From Fimenecus sp036652055 (lineage in GTDB: Bacteria; Bacillota; Clostridia; Oscillospirales; Acutalibacteraceae), in assembly GCA_036652055.1 (NCBI GenBank), contig JAVVWP010000018.1, positions 1-38,221 of the forward strand: 38,221 nt of DNA, written 5' to 3'. The notes below the pieces were generated by a model. The model was not told the origin of the DNA, searched no databases, and saw nothing but the letters and a program-made list of their open reading frames with translations. The first letter of the stretch is position 1. Each line of letters opens with the position of its first letter. The translations under genes were made by a program, and so were the position numbers. Positions 27,701 through 35,152 of this stretch are shown here, piece by piece.

Positions 27701-28062
27701 ATATTTTTTCATTACAGGATATTCTCTGGAAGGAAGTTGGCACAAAAGAAGATTACGAAGCCGAGCTTGGAGCAAAACCTTTAGGTGAATTTGTACGAGA
27801 AATTGTTGGCCTTGATATGAATGCAGCCAAAGAAGCTTTTGCCCAGTATCTTGATGAAACCAGTCTTAATTCAAGACAAATATATTTTGTTAATCAAATA
27901 GTTGAATATATTGTGCAAAACGGTGTAATGAAAGATTTATCCGTATTGCTGGAATCTCCATTTAGCGACAAAGGTAGTGTTGTAGAAGTTTTCACGGATT
28001 TGACGGTTTGGCATGGTATTAGAAAAGCTATTGAAATGATTAATAGCAATGTTGCCCTGTGA
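24775..28062 (+). CDS. hsdR: Type I restriction endonuclease motor subunit, HsdR
   Basis: 1095 residues. The N-terminal 125 residues form a DUF4145-like domain, common in EcoEI-type HsdR proteins. A PD-(D/E)XK nuclease follows, with Asp231 in GYADYVLY and Glu246 and Lys248 in IEAKRT. The superfamily 2 motor carries ATGSGKTRT near 360 and DEAHRS near 459, plus GRGTRLCPN. The C-terminal 300 residues fit the EcoEI_R_C domain that joins HsdR to the methylase. AGGAGGT precedes the ATG. It is intact, so restriction activity is plausible if HsdS works. Confidence 0.95.
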   Translation: MTNFDFLKSEPKLAAFADVAIMAERIVHIDTSAAVLNCRRAMEFAVKWMYSVDGSLTMPWEHNLVSLMGTADFRDIVGDNIWKRIDLIRKIGNNAAHSDKQITQEQAELCLENLFIFLDFVAYCYAENYTETKFDKTLLFNQTTEPVKEVPDVDIEKLIEENKNLKEELTARREEKEQTYVPKPLELTEYKTRKIYIDAMLLDADWIEGKNWLNEVELFGMPNKSEVGYADYVLYGDDGKALAVIEAKRTCVDVSKGRQQAKLYADLLEKKHGVRPIIFLTNGFDTRIHNDKYDTSERKVASFYSKRDLQKLFNLRRTRTSLKNILVDKNIAGRYYQIAAIRAVCDTLEQNRRKALLVMATGSGKTRTVIALVDVLLNHTWVKNILFLADRNSLVTQAKRSFANLLPDLSVTNLCEDKDNYNAHCVFSTYQTMMNVIDTAKDDEGRLYTVGHFDLIICDEAHRSIYNKYKDIFNYFDAPLVGLTATPKDEIDKNTYEIFELQNGLPTYGYELSQAVKDGYLVNFLSVESKLKFLQEGIAYADLTEEQKAEYEDTFKDESGEVIDKITSSALNEWVFNEDTIKKVLDIVMSKGIRIDYGNSLGKTIIFAKNHKHAEEILRIFGKEYPNLPGYAKVIDNYTNYAQSLIDEFSDIKKMPQIAISVDMLDTGIDVPELVNLVFFKKVMSKAKFWQMIGRGTRLCPNLIDGKDKDKFYIFDFCGNFEFFRINQGKPTVNMLALQSAIFNLKFEIARKLQDIEYQTNDLMNFRKSLVCEMHNQVCEINRDNFAVKQHLKYVDTYSNSASYENITYENSLIVKEEVSPYIAAVDDEPTALRFDALMYGIELAYLVGKKYTKARSDLVKKISAVAKISNIPEIMMKQAFISSLLHTDYIDSAGINEFEHIREELRSLMKYIPKDTICYNSNIEDDILSIDWNESELENDDLKNYKARAEYYIHQHENTDVIQKLKTNKKLTKNDIFSLQDILWKEVGTKEDYEAELGAKPLGEFVREIVGLDMNAAKEAFAQYLDETSLNSRQIYFVNQIVEYIVQNGVMKDLSVLLESPFSDKGSVVEVFTDLTVWHGIRKAIEMINSNVAL

Positions 28063-28200
28063 TGTAATTAGATGGAGAAAAGAGCCACAGTTTTAAGCCG
28101 TTTATAGACCACAGCGCCTGGCGTTTACAACCACGCACGGCGAGTGGGAATAGTGTACAAAGTGCGACAAACCCACTGTTTATGCGGGTTTTCGAGGAGT

Positions 28201-28231
28201 TGATAACTCCCGTGACAACACTTTGACAACA
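28201..28231 (+). repeat. Right flanking repeat of the R-M island (att-like)
   Basis: TGATAAC, 5 bases, then TGACAACACTTT (28213-28224), followed at once by a second TGACAACA (28224-28231). The perfect palindrome GGAGTT-GAT-AACTCC (28196-28210) overlaps its left end. It parallels the left copy at 20252-20274. The rest of the gap after hsdR (28063-28200) contains only an AGTGGG/CCCACT stem and no gene. Confidence 0.5.
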
Positions 28232-28250
28232 TCTGTATTTTTCAATAATA

Positions 28251-28294
28251 AAAGAGCTATCAGATTTTTGAAGTCTGATAACTCTTTTTGATTT
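28251..28294. terminator. Bidirectional terminator after hsdR
   Basis: AAAGAGCTATCAGA (28251-28264) pairs with TCTGATAACTCTTT (28274-28287) with one mismatch. An A-rich stretch precedes and a T-rich stretch follows. It serves hsdR and the convergent minus-strand gene. Confidence 0.85.
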
Positions 28295-28298
28295 TTCT

Positions 28299-28877
28299 TT
28301 ACCAATTTATAAAGTCAAAAGCAAGATTTCCAAGTTTATTTAATTCATCATCTATATTTTCGTTTTTCAATATTTCAGATATGGTGTTTTGACATTTTTC
28401 GTATTGCTTTTTTGTGAGTTTACTCCAAACACATTCCATATCAGGTATTTTGGAAAGAATGATACTATCCAGTGGACAATCACAATTTGAAAATGCAATC
28501 GCATTATCACCTAAAAACATATAATCCTCAAAAACATAAAAATATTTGAAAGTCATATTAACAAGTTTTTGTGCCAATCCATATCTGCTCACATATTTAT
28601 TCCCACTTCCAACTGTTTCTGAACTAAAAAGAAAAACGGATGTTTTATCAATCAAATCTCGTGAAAAAGAATAATTATTTGCAGATAGCAATTTTTCAAC
28701 ATTACTGCATATATATGCTTTGTCGAACGAGAAACTTGAAATGTAATATCTTCCAGCAGTCATCATATCTTTATATGCTAACTCAATGCACCTCAGAATT
28801 ACAGCTTCTTTATCGGTTTTATTTATTTGTTGTCCTAAAATACTGCTTTCTAAGAATTTAGTTTTGCAACTTTTCAT
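28299..28877 (-). CDS. Uncharacterised cytoplasmic protein
   Basis: 192 residues, no signal peptide or membrane helix. The ATG at 28877 follows GAGGAG at a good distance, which supports a real gene. It has several cysteines, including CDCPLDSIILSK in the C-terminal third, and a terminal helical stretch rich in Glu, Asn and Leu. I do not recognise the family. It lies just outside the right island repeat and converges on hsdR, so it may be accessory cargo, but nothing in the protein itself shows a defence role. Confidence 0.75.
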   Translation of the reverse strand: MKSCKTKFLESSILGQQINKTDKEAVILRCIELAYKDMMTAGRYYISSFSFDKAYICSNVEKLLSANNYSFSRDLIDKTSVFLFSSETVGSGNKYVSRYGLAQKLVNMTFKYFYVFEDYMFLGDNAIAFSNCDCPLDSIILSKIPDMECVWSKLTKKQYEKCQNTISEILKNENIDDELNKLGNLAFDFINW

Positions 28878-28986
28878 ATGAAAGCTCCTCGCTGTTTACA
28901 TATCTTTCAGTTTATCACTAAATCTATCTACCCATAGCGTCGCTGAATTCTTTTGAATGAACCTTGTGGTATTTTACTGAAAAAGC

Positions 28987-30333
28987 TTATTTTTTTGCCT
29001 GAGTTGATCCTTTTTCAGTTTCCGCAACGGGTTTTTCTATAACAGCTTTTTGCTCGATAAAATTCTTTAGAATTTCAGAATTCTTTTTAAGGTCCATAAC
29101 AAGGCAGTTGCCAACAGCACCCTTATTTTGTGATTTCCAAGTGCCTTCGGCCGGAATTTCCTGCTGAATTATATCGTATTTAAAGTATTTTGCCGCATTT
29201 AATGCAAGGCTTTTAATTTCGTCTTTGTTTAAATCTGTTTGAACCATAGAGGCAACTCCCTCACCCATTTTCATAAGGGTTGAAAGCTTTTCACTTTTGA
29301 CTTTTTGAAAGAGTGAGTTTATAACTTTTCTCTGCCTTTTAGTTCTCATAAAGTCGCTATCCAAGTATCTGATACGACAATACCAAAGTGCCTGCTCACC
29401 ATTAAGATGAACGCTTTCGCCAGCCTCAATCCTAACAGGAACTCCGATTGCACCCGAATGATAGGTATAATATGATTCTTTTTCAGTTACTTCAACATCA
29501 ACGCCACCGAGCTTGTCCACAATTGTTGTAAACATTTCAAAACTGACGAACATATAGTTATCAATATCAATTTTAAAGTTACATTCAATAGTATCAACCA
29601 AAAGCTGAACGCCACCAAATACAGGAGCTGAATTAATTTTATTCCATTTTTTTGTTGATGGAAGCTGAACATAGCTATCTCTAAGAATTGATGTTATCTT
29701 GATTTGCTTGTTTTTTGAGTCAATAGAAACAATCATCATTGTATCAGAGCGAGTCTTTTCAGGATTTTCGCCCTCTCTTGCGTCAACGCCTATTAAAAGG
29801 ATATTTTTTATATTATCATCGTGAAAAAGCTCACCAGCAGTGACATATTTATTTTCGACAAGAGGAACAGTGTTTACAGCTTTTAAAAGCTTATTTGAAT
29901 ATGAATAAACATATACACCAAGTGACCCTGTGACAATTAAAACAATTGCAAGGAGCGATGCAATGATGCTACCGACAATTTTGCCAGAGCTTTTTTTTGC
30001 ACTTTCTTTTTTAGGCTTTTTGCCTTTTCCACTATTAATATCTTCATAAACTTCGTCCATTGCTTCACGCTTTATTTTTCTGTTAGGAGCATCATAGTTG
30101 TAGCTATATGGGTGAAGCTCAGGCGAGGCGGGCTGCTCAGAGCTTTTTGCAGGCTCGCTTTTTTTAATATTAATGTGCAAATCTTCATCAAATAAATTTG
30201 TATCTTCTTCACGACCTGTGAAAAAATCTTCAAAACCATCACTACTACTCTTAATGTCTTCAAATTTATCGTCTGAAGATGAACTGTAAAGGTCCTCAAA
30301 ATCATCAGTAAAGCCATTTTTGTCTTGTGACAA
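28987..30333 (-). CDS. LytR-CpsA-Psr (LCP) family cell-wall glycopolymer ligase
   Basis: Enzyme family that transfers undecaprenyl-linked glycopolymers to peptidoglycan outside the membrane. 448 residues: an acidic cytoplasmic N-terminus (1-110), a transmembrane helix (about 118-143), and the LCP domain (about 180-370). The domain shows ILLIGVDAREG, KTRSDTMMIVSID and ILRDSYVQLP, with the catalytic-site arginines and aspartates of the family. The tail ends in a Lys/Glu-rich stretch. The start is a TTG at 30333 after AAGGGGATG. A short motif, FED, recurs three times in the acidic tail (residues 12, 24 and 34). Confidence 0.93.
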   Translation of the reverse strand: MSQDKNGFTDDFEDLYSSSSDDKFEDIKSSSDGFEDFFTGREEDTNLFDEDLHINIKKSEPAKSSEQPASPELHPYSYNYDAPNRKIKREAMDEVYEDINSGKGKKPKKESAKKSSGKIVGSIIASLLAIVLIVTGSLGVYVYSYSNKLLKAVNTVPLVENKYVTAGELFHDDNIKNILLIGVDAREGENPEKTRSDTMMIVSIDSKNKQIKITSILRDSYVQLPSTKKWNKINSAPVFGGVQLLVDTIECNFKIDIDNYMFVSFEMFTTIVDKLGGVDVEVTEKESYYTYHSGAIGVPVRIEAGESVHLNGEQALWYCRIRYLDSDFMRTKRQRKVINSLFQKVKSEKLSTLMKMGEGVASMVQTDLNKDEIKSLALNAAKYFKYDIIQQEIPAEGTWKSQNKGAVGNCLVMDLKKNSEILKNFIEQKAVIEKPVAETEKGSTQAKK

Positions 30334-30395
30334 GATAACACATCCCCTTATTTAATTTATATATATCTTATTCTAACTGAATTGCAAAATTTTCC

Positions 30396-30424
30396 TTGAA
30401 ACAATGGAGATTTAAAGGTATAAT
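30396..30424 (+). promoter_or_regulatory. Promoter of the Nudix-exporter-GH110 operon
   Basis: TTGAAA (30396-30401), a 17-base spacer, then TATAAT (30419-30424). The first ATG is 31 bases after the -10 box. Confidence 0.8.
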
Positions 30425-30455
30425 ATCTATTAGATTTTTCAAAGGAGTAGTATAA

Positions 30456-31187
30456 ATGCTGGGGAAATATGTCAAAGTTAGGGTAACAAAACCCTTAGGA
30501 GCTTTTGACAGTGAAACAAATATCCGTTTCCAGCTTAACTACGGTAATGTTGAAAGTGGGCTTGACCCGCATACACCTGTTAAAGGTGCGTATATTATGG
30601 GGGTAAACCATCCCGTTCATAATTTTGAAGGCCGTGTTATAGCTGTAATTAAGGATGAAATAAACGAAGCTGTATTCATTGTTGTTTCACCCAAAAGCAA
30701 AAGATTTATAATTCACGATATTCGTACTGCAATTGATTTTGTTCATAAAGAGGGTACATATACTGTTGACTGCCTTTATGAGCGTTCTTGCGGAGCGATT
30801 GTTTTTCGTGAGATTAATGGAGAAAACAGGTTTTTGCTAATCAAAAACAAAAGAAGCGCTCATTGGGGTTTCCCAAAGGGGCATATTGAAGTCGGCGAAA
30901 CCGAGGAGGATACTGCAAAGCGTGAGGTTCTTGAAGAAACAGGGCTTCGCATTGATATTTTGCCGTCATTTCGGCATAAATCAGAGTATTCAATCCAAAA
31001 TAGAATAGAAAAAACCGTTTTGATTTTTCTTGCTAAAACCACAGACACTAAAACCATAATTCAACCTGAAGAAATTGAAGATTATATTTGGCTTAATTAT
31101 GAAAGTGCTTTAAAAACACTTAATTATGATAATGACAAATTGATTTTAATCAAGGCAGAGGGTTATATGGCACAAAACAAAATTTAA
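30456..31187 (+). CDS. Pyrophosphatase-like/Nudix hydrolase fusion protein
   Basis: 243 residues. The N-terminal 100 residues resemble the short clostridial inorganic-pyrophosphatase type (VKVRVTKPLG, NYGNVESG, AYIMGVNHPV, GRVIAVI). Acidic residues expected there are changed: QDAY reads KGAY and GVDEP reads GVNHP. The C-terminal 135 residues are a Nudix domain with an intact box, G142 to L164 (GHIEVGE, then REVLEETGL), of the diadenosine-polyphosphate/NTP hydrolase type. The first domain is thus probably non-catalytic and may bind substrate or a partner. AAAGGAG precedes the ATG, and the next gene follows after 14 bp. Confidence 0.85.
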   Translation: MLGKYVKVRVTKPLGAFDSETNIRFQLNYGNVESGLDPHTPVKGAYIMGVNHPVHNFEGRVIAVIKDEINEAVFIVVSPKSKRFIIHDIRTAIDFVHKEGTYTVDCLYERSCGAIVFREINGENRFLLIKNKRSAHWGFPKGHIEVGETEEDTAKREVLEETGLRIDILPSFRHKSEYSIQNRIEKTVLIFLAKTTDTKTIIQPEEIEDYIWLNYESALKTLNYDNDKLILIKAEGYMAQNKI

Positions 31188-31201
31188 GGAGGAGCCACAC
31201 A

Positions 31202-31699
31202 ATGGCAGAAACGCTTGCTCAAACTATTGTTGACTTTTTTAAAGGAACAATCCCACCGGAACTTACAGTGTTTATCGTTTCTCTTATGCCTATTTTGGAA
31301 ATAAGAGGTGGAATGATAGCAGCTAAGTTACTCGATGTAAACTTAATTTCAGCATTTTTCATTTCATATCTTGGAAATATGGTTCCAATTCCGTTTATTA
31401 TTCTTTTCATCAGGCAGATATTTACTTTTTTAAGAAGATTTAAGTTTTTTGAAAAAATTATACTCAAGCTTGAAGCCAAAACTGAAAAAAACAAAGATAA
31501 AATATTAAAATATGAGCAGTGGGGGCTTCTAATTTTCGTTGCAATTCCACTACCTGGAACAGGTGGCTGGACTGGTGCTTTAATGGCTGCACTTTTAGAC
31601 ATACCAATGAAAAAATCGTTTCCAATCATTGCTTTAGGCGTTTTGATTGCAGGGTTTATAATGACGCTTTTAACTTATGGGTTGTTTTGGTTTGCATAA
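31202..31699 (+). CDS. Small multidrug-export family membrane protein (COG2426)
   Basis: 165 residues, largely hydrophobic, with about four membrane helices. The family pattern is visible: PPELTVFIVSLMPILEIRGGMIAA near the N-terminus (19-42), a short cytoplasmic Lys-rich loop, and the IPLPGTGGWTGALMAALL segment. The family is annotated as putative small multidrug export, but that function is poorly supported. It has an AAGGAGG ribosome site and sits in the middle of the operon started by the Nudix fusion. Confidence 0.85.
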   Translation: MAETLAQTIVDFFKGTIPPELTVFIVSLMPILEIRGGMIAAKLLDVNLISAFFISYLGNMVPIPFIILFIRQIFTFLRRFKFFEKIILKLEAKTEKNKDKILKYEQWGLLIFVAIPLPGTGGWTGALMAALLDIPMKKSFPIIALGVLIAGFIMTLLTYGLFWFA

Positions 31700-31723
31700 A
31701 ATATGCTGAAAGGAATGTTACAA

Positions 31724-33478
31724 ATGAAAACTATTAATTTTAGTGATTACAAAGAGCTTTTTGACAAAAAAAGTGGTGACTGTGCAAAAGCAATTATAAA
31801 AGCATTAGACGATATTAAATCATTTAATGAAGAATGCACGCTTGTATTTGAAAAAGATGTATACCATATATATAAAGACTTTTGTCAAAAAAGAATTTAT
31901 CATACTTCTAATACTGACAGTGTGAAATTTCCTGAAAAAACTATTGGATTTTTAATAGAACAACAACAAAATCTTACAATTGAGGGAAATGGCTGTGAGT
32001 TTATTTTTCACGGTGATATGATGGCTTTTGCTGTTGTAAAATCAAAAAATATTTCACTTCTCAACTTTTCTTGGGATTTTGCAAATCCTACAACTACGCA
32101 GGTTACAACAGTTGCAGTCAAAGGAAACACTGTTTCTTATGAAACGCCTATGGGATGCGATTTTGAACTTAAAAACAATAAAATAAAATGGATATGCGGA
32201 GTTAGCCCCTATACCAATAAGCCATATTATGTTCAAAAAAACAGCCATGAATGTTGGTGCGTTGTGGGTTCTGACCCTGAAACAAAGGTAAAACGCCGTT
32301 ACTCGTTTGTGAACACTCCATTTTCTCGCTATTATAAAATCAAAAAAACTGGCGAGAGAACTTTTGATGTAAAATATTTCTTTAATGCTCCTAATCCGTG
32401 GAAAAAAGTTGGAATGGTTTGTGAAATGTGTGCTTCAAAGCATAGACCTACCGCAGGGGCATTTATTTGGGAAAGTGAAAACACATATATTGAAAAAGTT
32501 AATGTTCATTACCTTCACGGGTTTGGCTGGCTTACTCAAATGAGTAAAAATGTCACATTTAAGTCTTGCACATTTCTTCCTAACAGTTTGGGCAGAAAAT
32601 GCACAAGCTATGCTGATTTAATTCATGTTTCAGGTGCAGGTGGGAAAATTTTAATTGAAAATTGTTCGTTTTCTGACGCTCATGACGATCCAATTAATAT
32701 ACACGGAACATTTACAAGAGTTGAAAAAAAGCTTGATGATAACACCTTAACATTAAAATATGTTCACTCACAGCAAGGCGGATTTCCACAGTTTCATATA
32801 GGTGACGAGGTGGTTTTCTATTCTCGTGACACGCTTGCTCCGTTATGCGAAAAAGAAGAAGTATATACTGTTACAAAGGCAGGGCTTCCAGGCGAAGATG
32901 GAAATGACCTTAAATCAATGACGGTTTCATTTGACAAAAAACTTCCAAAGGAAATCGAAGAAAAAATAGCAAACGAACCTAAATATGTTGCTGAAAACAT
33001 TACATATACTCCGGAAGTTGAAATAACAAATTGTGATTTCAGCATTATCCCGACAAGAGGAATTTTATGTACCACTCGAAAAAAAGTTTTAATTGAAAAT
33101 AACAGATTTGATAATATCGCAATGGCGTGCATCTTTATTTCAAACGATTCTCAAAACTGGTATGAGTCTGGGCCTGTTCGTGATATGACAATTTGTAACA
33201 ATGAATTCTTTATTCGTGAAACAGGGCAAACTGAATGGTCTGACGCCCCTGCGGTGTATGTTCACCCTGTTACAAAGGGCGGTAAAATCCCCAATGAGCC
33301 AGTCCATAAAAATATTACAATTGAAAATAATACTATTCATCTTTTCCACGATAAAGCTTTTGTGATTGAGAGCGTGGAAAATCTTAAAGTCAAGAATAAT
33401 AAAATCATTTGCGAAGACGGGCAAAAAGGTGCAATCTACGAGTTTAAAAACTGTAAAAATGTTGAAAGCGATTTATAA
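31724..33478 (+). CDS. GH110-like right-handed beta-helix protein (alpha-1,3-galactosidase family)
   Basis: 584 residues from the ATG at 31724, chosen because AAAGGA (31709-31714) is well spaced; an in-frame ATG at 31703 overlaps that site. Many short beta-helix rungs are visible (NLTIEGNGCEFIF, NVTFKSCTF, KILIENCSF, NITIENNTI). The segment AHDDPINIHGTF, with Asp321 and Asp322, matches the paired-aspartate active-site region of GH110, which removes alpha-1,3-linked galactose. There is no signal peptide, so it would act in the cytoplasm on imported sugars, unusual for a family mostly secreted. A pectate-lyase-like relative is the alternative. Confidence 0.65.
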   Translation: MKTINFSDYKELFDKKSGDCAKAIIKALDDIKSFNEECTLVFEKDVYHIYKDFCQKRIYHTSNTDSVKFPEKTIGFLIEQQQNLTIEGNGCEFIFHGDMMAFAVVKSKNISLLNFSWDFANPTTTQVTTVAVKGNTVSYETPMGCDFELKNNKIKWICGVSPYTNKPYYVQKNSHECWCVVGSDPETKVKRRYSFVNTPFSRYYKIKKTGERTFDVKYFFNAPNPWKKVGMVCEMCASKHRPTAGAFIWESENTYIEKVNVHYLHGFGWLTQMSKNVTFKSCTFLPNSLGRKCTSYADLIHVSGAGGKILIENCSFSDAHDDPINIHGTFTRVEKKLDDNTLTLKYVHSQQGGFPQFHIGDEVVFYSRDTLAPLCEKEEVYTVTKAGLPGEDGNDLKSMTVSFDKKLPKEIEEKIANEPKYVAENITYTPEVEITNCDFSIIPTRGILCTTRKKVLIENNRFDNIAMACIFISNDSQNWYESGPVRDMTICNNEFFIRETGQTEWSDAPAVYVHPVTKGGKIPNEPVHKNITIENNTIHLFHDKAFVIESVENLKVKNNKIICEDGQKGAIYEFKNCKNVESDL

Positions 33479-33492
33479 AATCAAATAATTAA

Positions 33493-33540
33493 AAACTGCC
33501 TATGCCGATAGCTTAAAGTTAGCCGCATAGGTAGTTTTAT
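33493..33540 (+). terminator. Terminator after the GH110-like gene
   Basis: AAACTGCCTATGC (33493-33505) pairs with GCATAGG and TAGTTTT (33525-33538), with one mismatch in the stem. The loop is large but contains a smaller inner pairing (TAGC with GTTA). Confidence 0.75.
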
Positions 33541-33571
33541 ATCTAAAAACACTCTCAATTCAGCGTAGTGG

Positions 33572-33650
33572 CGAGCATTGCTCGATTACTGGTGAGATTC
33601 TTCGCAAGCTCAGAATGACCGCCAATTTTGAGCAACCCTACGCTTCCTCA
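33572..33650 (+). repeat. Partial cluster of the dispersed intergenic repeats
   Basis: It holds the near-palindrome CGAGCATTGCTCG (33572-33584), a diverged GATCCTTCG-type unit (33594-33620), and GAGCAACCCTACGCTTCCTC (33630-33649), identical to the unit repeated in tandem at 38018-38059. The 291-bp gap before murL holds only this, a terminator and a promoter. Confidence 0.75.
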
Positions 33651-33711
33651 AAAGGCAAGCAGAAAATTATCCTAATTAAATTTTATTATAGAGCCTGCGA
33701 CAATCTTCGCC

Positions 33712-33740
33712 TTGATTTTTTCTGCTAAAAAAAGTATAAT
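33712..33740 (+). promoter_or_regulatory. Promoter of the murL-murD2 operon
   Basis: TTGATT (33712-33717), a 17-base spacer, then TATAAT (33735-33740), 29 bases before the proposed murL start. Confidence 0.7.
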
Positions 33741-33769
33741 AAAATGATTAAACTTTTGGAGTGATGAAT

Positions 33770-35152
33770 TTGGCAAACGCAGATTTTTTGAAGTTTAGGA
33801 ATGATTATAAAACCTTTAATTACAATGGTTATCACCTTTCTAAGGATGATGATTTTATTTACATTTCATATGACTTTGAAATAGAAAAGCTTTGCGAATT
33901 TCACCCAACAACAAAAATAGACATAAAAAATTTAACTATTTGCAACGATTTTAATTCTTCTGTTGCTAAAAAAATAATTTTCAATCTTGGAATGGTAGAG
34001 CTTGTTAGTTATTTTAAAATTGCCTGCCCAAAAACGGTTAATATTCGATGTGGATATCTTGACAAAGAGGATATACTTTGGTGGAAAAAGCTTTATTTTG
34101 GCGGACTTTCGGAGTTTTTCTATATAAATGAAATCGAAACGGATTTTGACAGCTTTATGGATTTAAAATGCACCTGTAAAGAAGAAAAATGCTTAGAGGT
34201 CACCTATAATAAAAAAGATATTAATCTTATACCAATTGGCGGGGGGAAAGACTCGGCGGTTACCTGTGAACTTTTAAAATCATTTGGACCGCAAAACAAG
34301 TTTTTTACTGTTAATAATCAAAAAGCACGAACCGAAACGGTGCTTGCTGCTGGATATTCTGAAGATGACATTGTGCGTGCTTATCGAGAAATAGATAAAA
34401 ATCTTCTAAGGCTAAATAAAGAGGGATTTTTAAACGGACATACGCCTTTTTCTGCAATCGTTGCCTTTTTATCACTCTATTCTGCTTATTTAATTGGCGG
34501 TGAATATATAGTTTTGTCAAACGAGTCAAGTGCAAACGAGTCAAATATTGAGGGAACGGCTGTTAATCATCAATATTCAAAATCATATGAATTTGAGCGT
34601 GATTTTACAAATTATGTTCATAAAAATATTGTAAAAGATATTCAATATTTTAGCCTGCTGCGACCTTTTGCAGAAATTCAAATAGCAAAAAGATTTTCGC
34701 TTTCGCCTTGGTATCACAGCATTTTTAGAAGCTGTAACAGAGGGAGCAAGCAAAATATTTGGTGCTGTAAATGTGCTAAATGCCTTTTCGTTTATGCGAT
34801 TTTGTCGCCATTTATTGAAAGAGAAAAAATGATAGAAATTTTTGGCAGTGATATGTTAAATGATGCCGAACTTTTAAACGATTTTGATGGGCTTTTGGGA
34901 TTTTCACCCGTTAAGCCATTTGAATGCGTTGGAACAGTCAGTGAAATTCAATTTGCACTTTTTCTTGTTACAGAAAAGTTAAAAAAAGAAAAAAAAGAGC
35001 TTCCACTTCTTCTTAAAAGATTTGATGAAAAAGCTAATTATAATGTAATAGATAAAAACATTCTAAATGAATTTAACGAGCTTAACAATGTTCCCCTAAA
35101 ATTCATTGATACAGTTAAGGAGATGCAAAAAGATGTTGCCGAAAATAATTGA
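33770..35152 (+). CDS. murL: UDP-MurNAc-L-Ala-L-Glu epimerase, MurL
   Basis: ATP-dependent epimerase that converts the terminal L-Glu of UDP-MurNAc-L-Ala-L-Glu to D-Glu, first described in Xanthomonas. 460 residues from a TTG at 33770, which is correctly spaced after GGAGTG; GTG 33761 and ATG 33764 are too close. Family landmarks in order: GGGKDS (157-162, PP-loop-like), NGHTPFSAI, LSNESSANES, GTAVNHQYSKSYEFE, YFSLLRPFAEI, SCNR, the cysteine cluster WCCKCAKC (331-338), and KPFECVG. The downstream murD2-type gene overlaps by 20 bp, so the two are coupled. Together they form the alternative D-Glu route, which needs no free D-glutamate. Confidence 0.9.
   Translation: MANADFLKFRNDYKTFNYNGYHLSKDDDFIYISYDFEIEKLCEFHPTTKIDIKNLTICNDFNSSVAKKIIFNLGMVELVSYFKIACPKTVNIRCGYLDKEDILWWKKLYFGGLSEFFYINEIETDFDSFMDLKCTCKEEKCLEVTYNKKDINLIPIGGGKDSAVTCELLKSFGPQNKFFTVNNQKARTETVLAAGYSEDDIVRAYREIDKNLLRLNKEGFLNGHTPFSAIVAFLSLYSAYLIGGEYIVLSNESSANESNIEGTAVNHQYSKSYEFERDFTNYVHKNIVKDIQYFSLLRPFAEIQIAKRFSLSPWYHSIFRSCNRGSKQNIWCCKCAKCLFVYAILSPFIEREKMIEIFGSDMLNDAELLNDFDGLLGFSPVKPFECVGTVSEIQFALFLVTEKLKKEKKELPLLLKRFDEKANYNVIDKNILNEFNELNNVPLKFIDTVKEMQKDVAENN

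Larger units (their letters stand above)
20252..28231 (+). mobile_element. Putative type I R-M/Fic defence island
   Basis: A block of five co-directional genes (Fic, HsdM, half HsdS, HsdS, HsdR) lies between two similar short repeats and between two transcription terminators (20204-20240 and 28251-28294). No integrase or transposase is inside, so if mobile it moves in trans or by homologous exchange. The DNA between hsdR and the right repeat (28063-28200) is richer in GC than the surroundings and carries no gene. Boundaries are inferred from the repeats. Confidence 0.5.
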
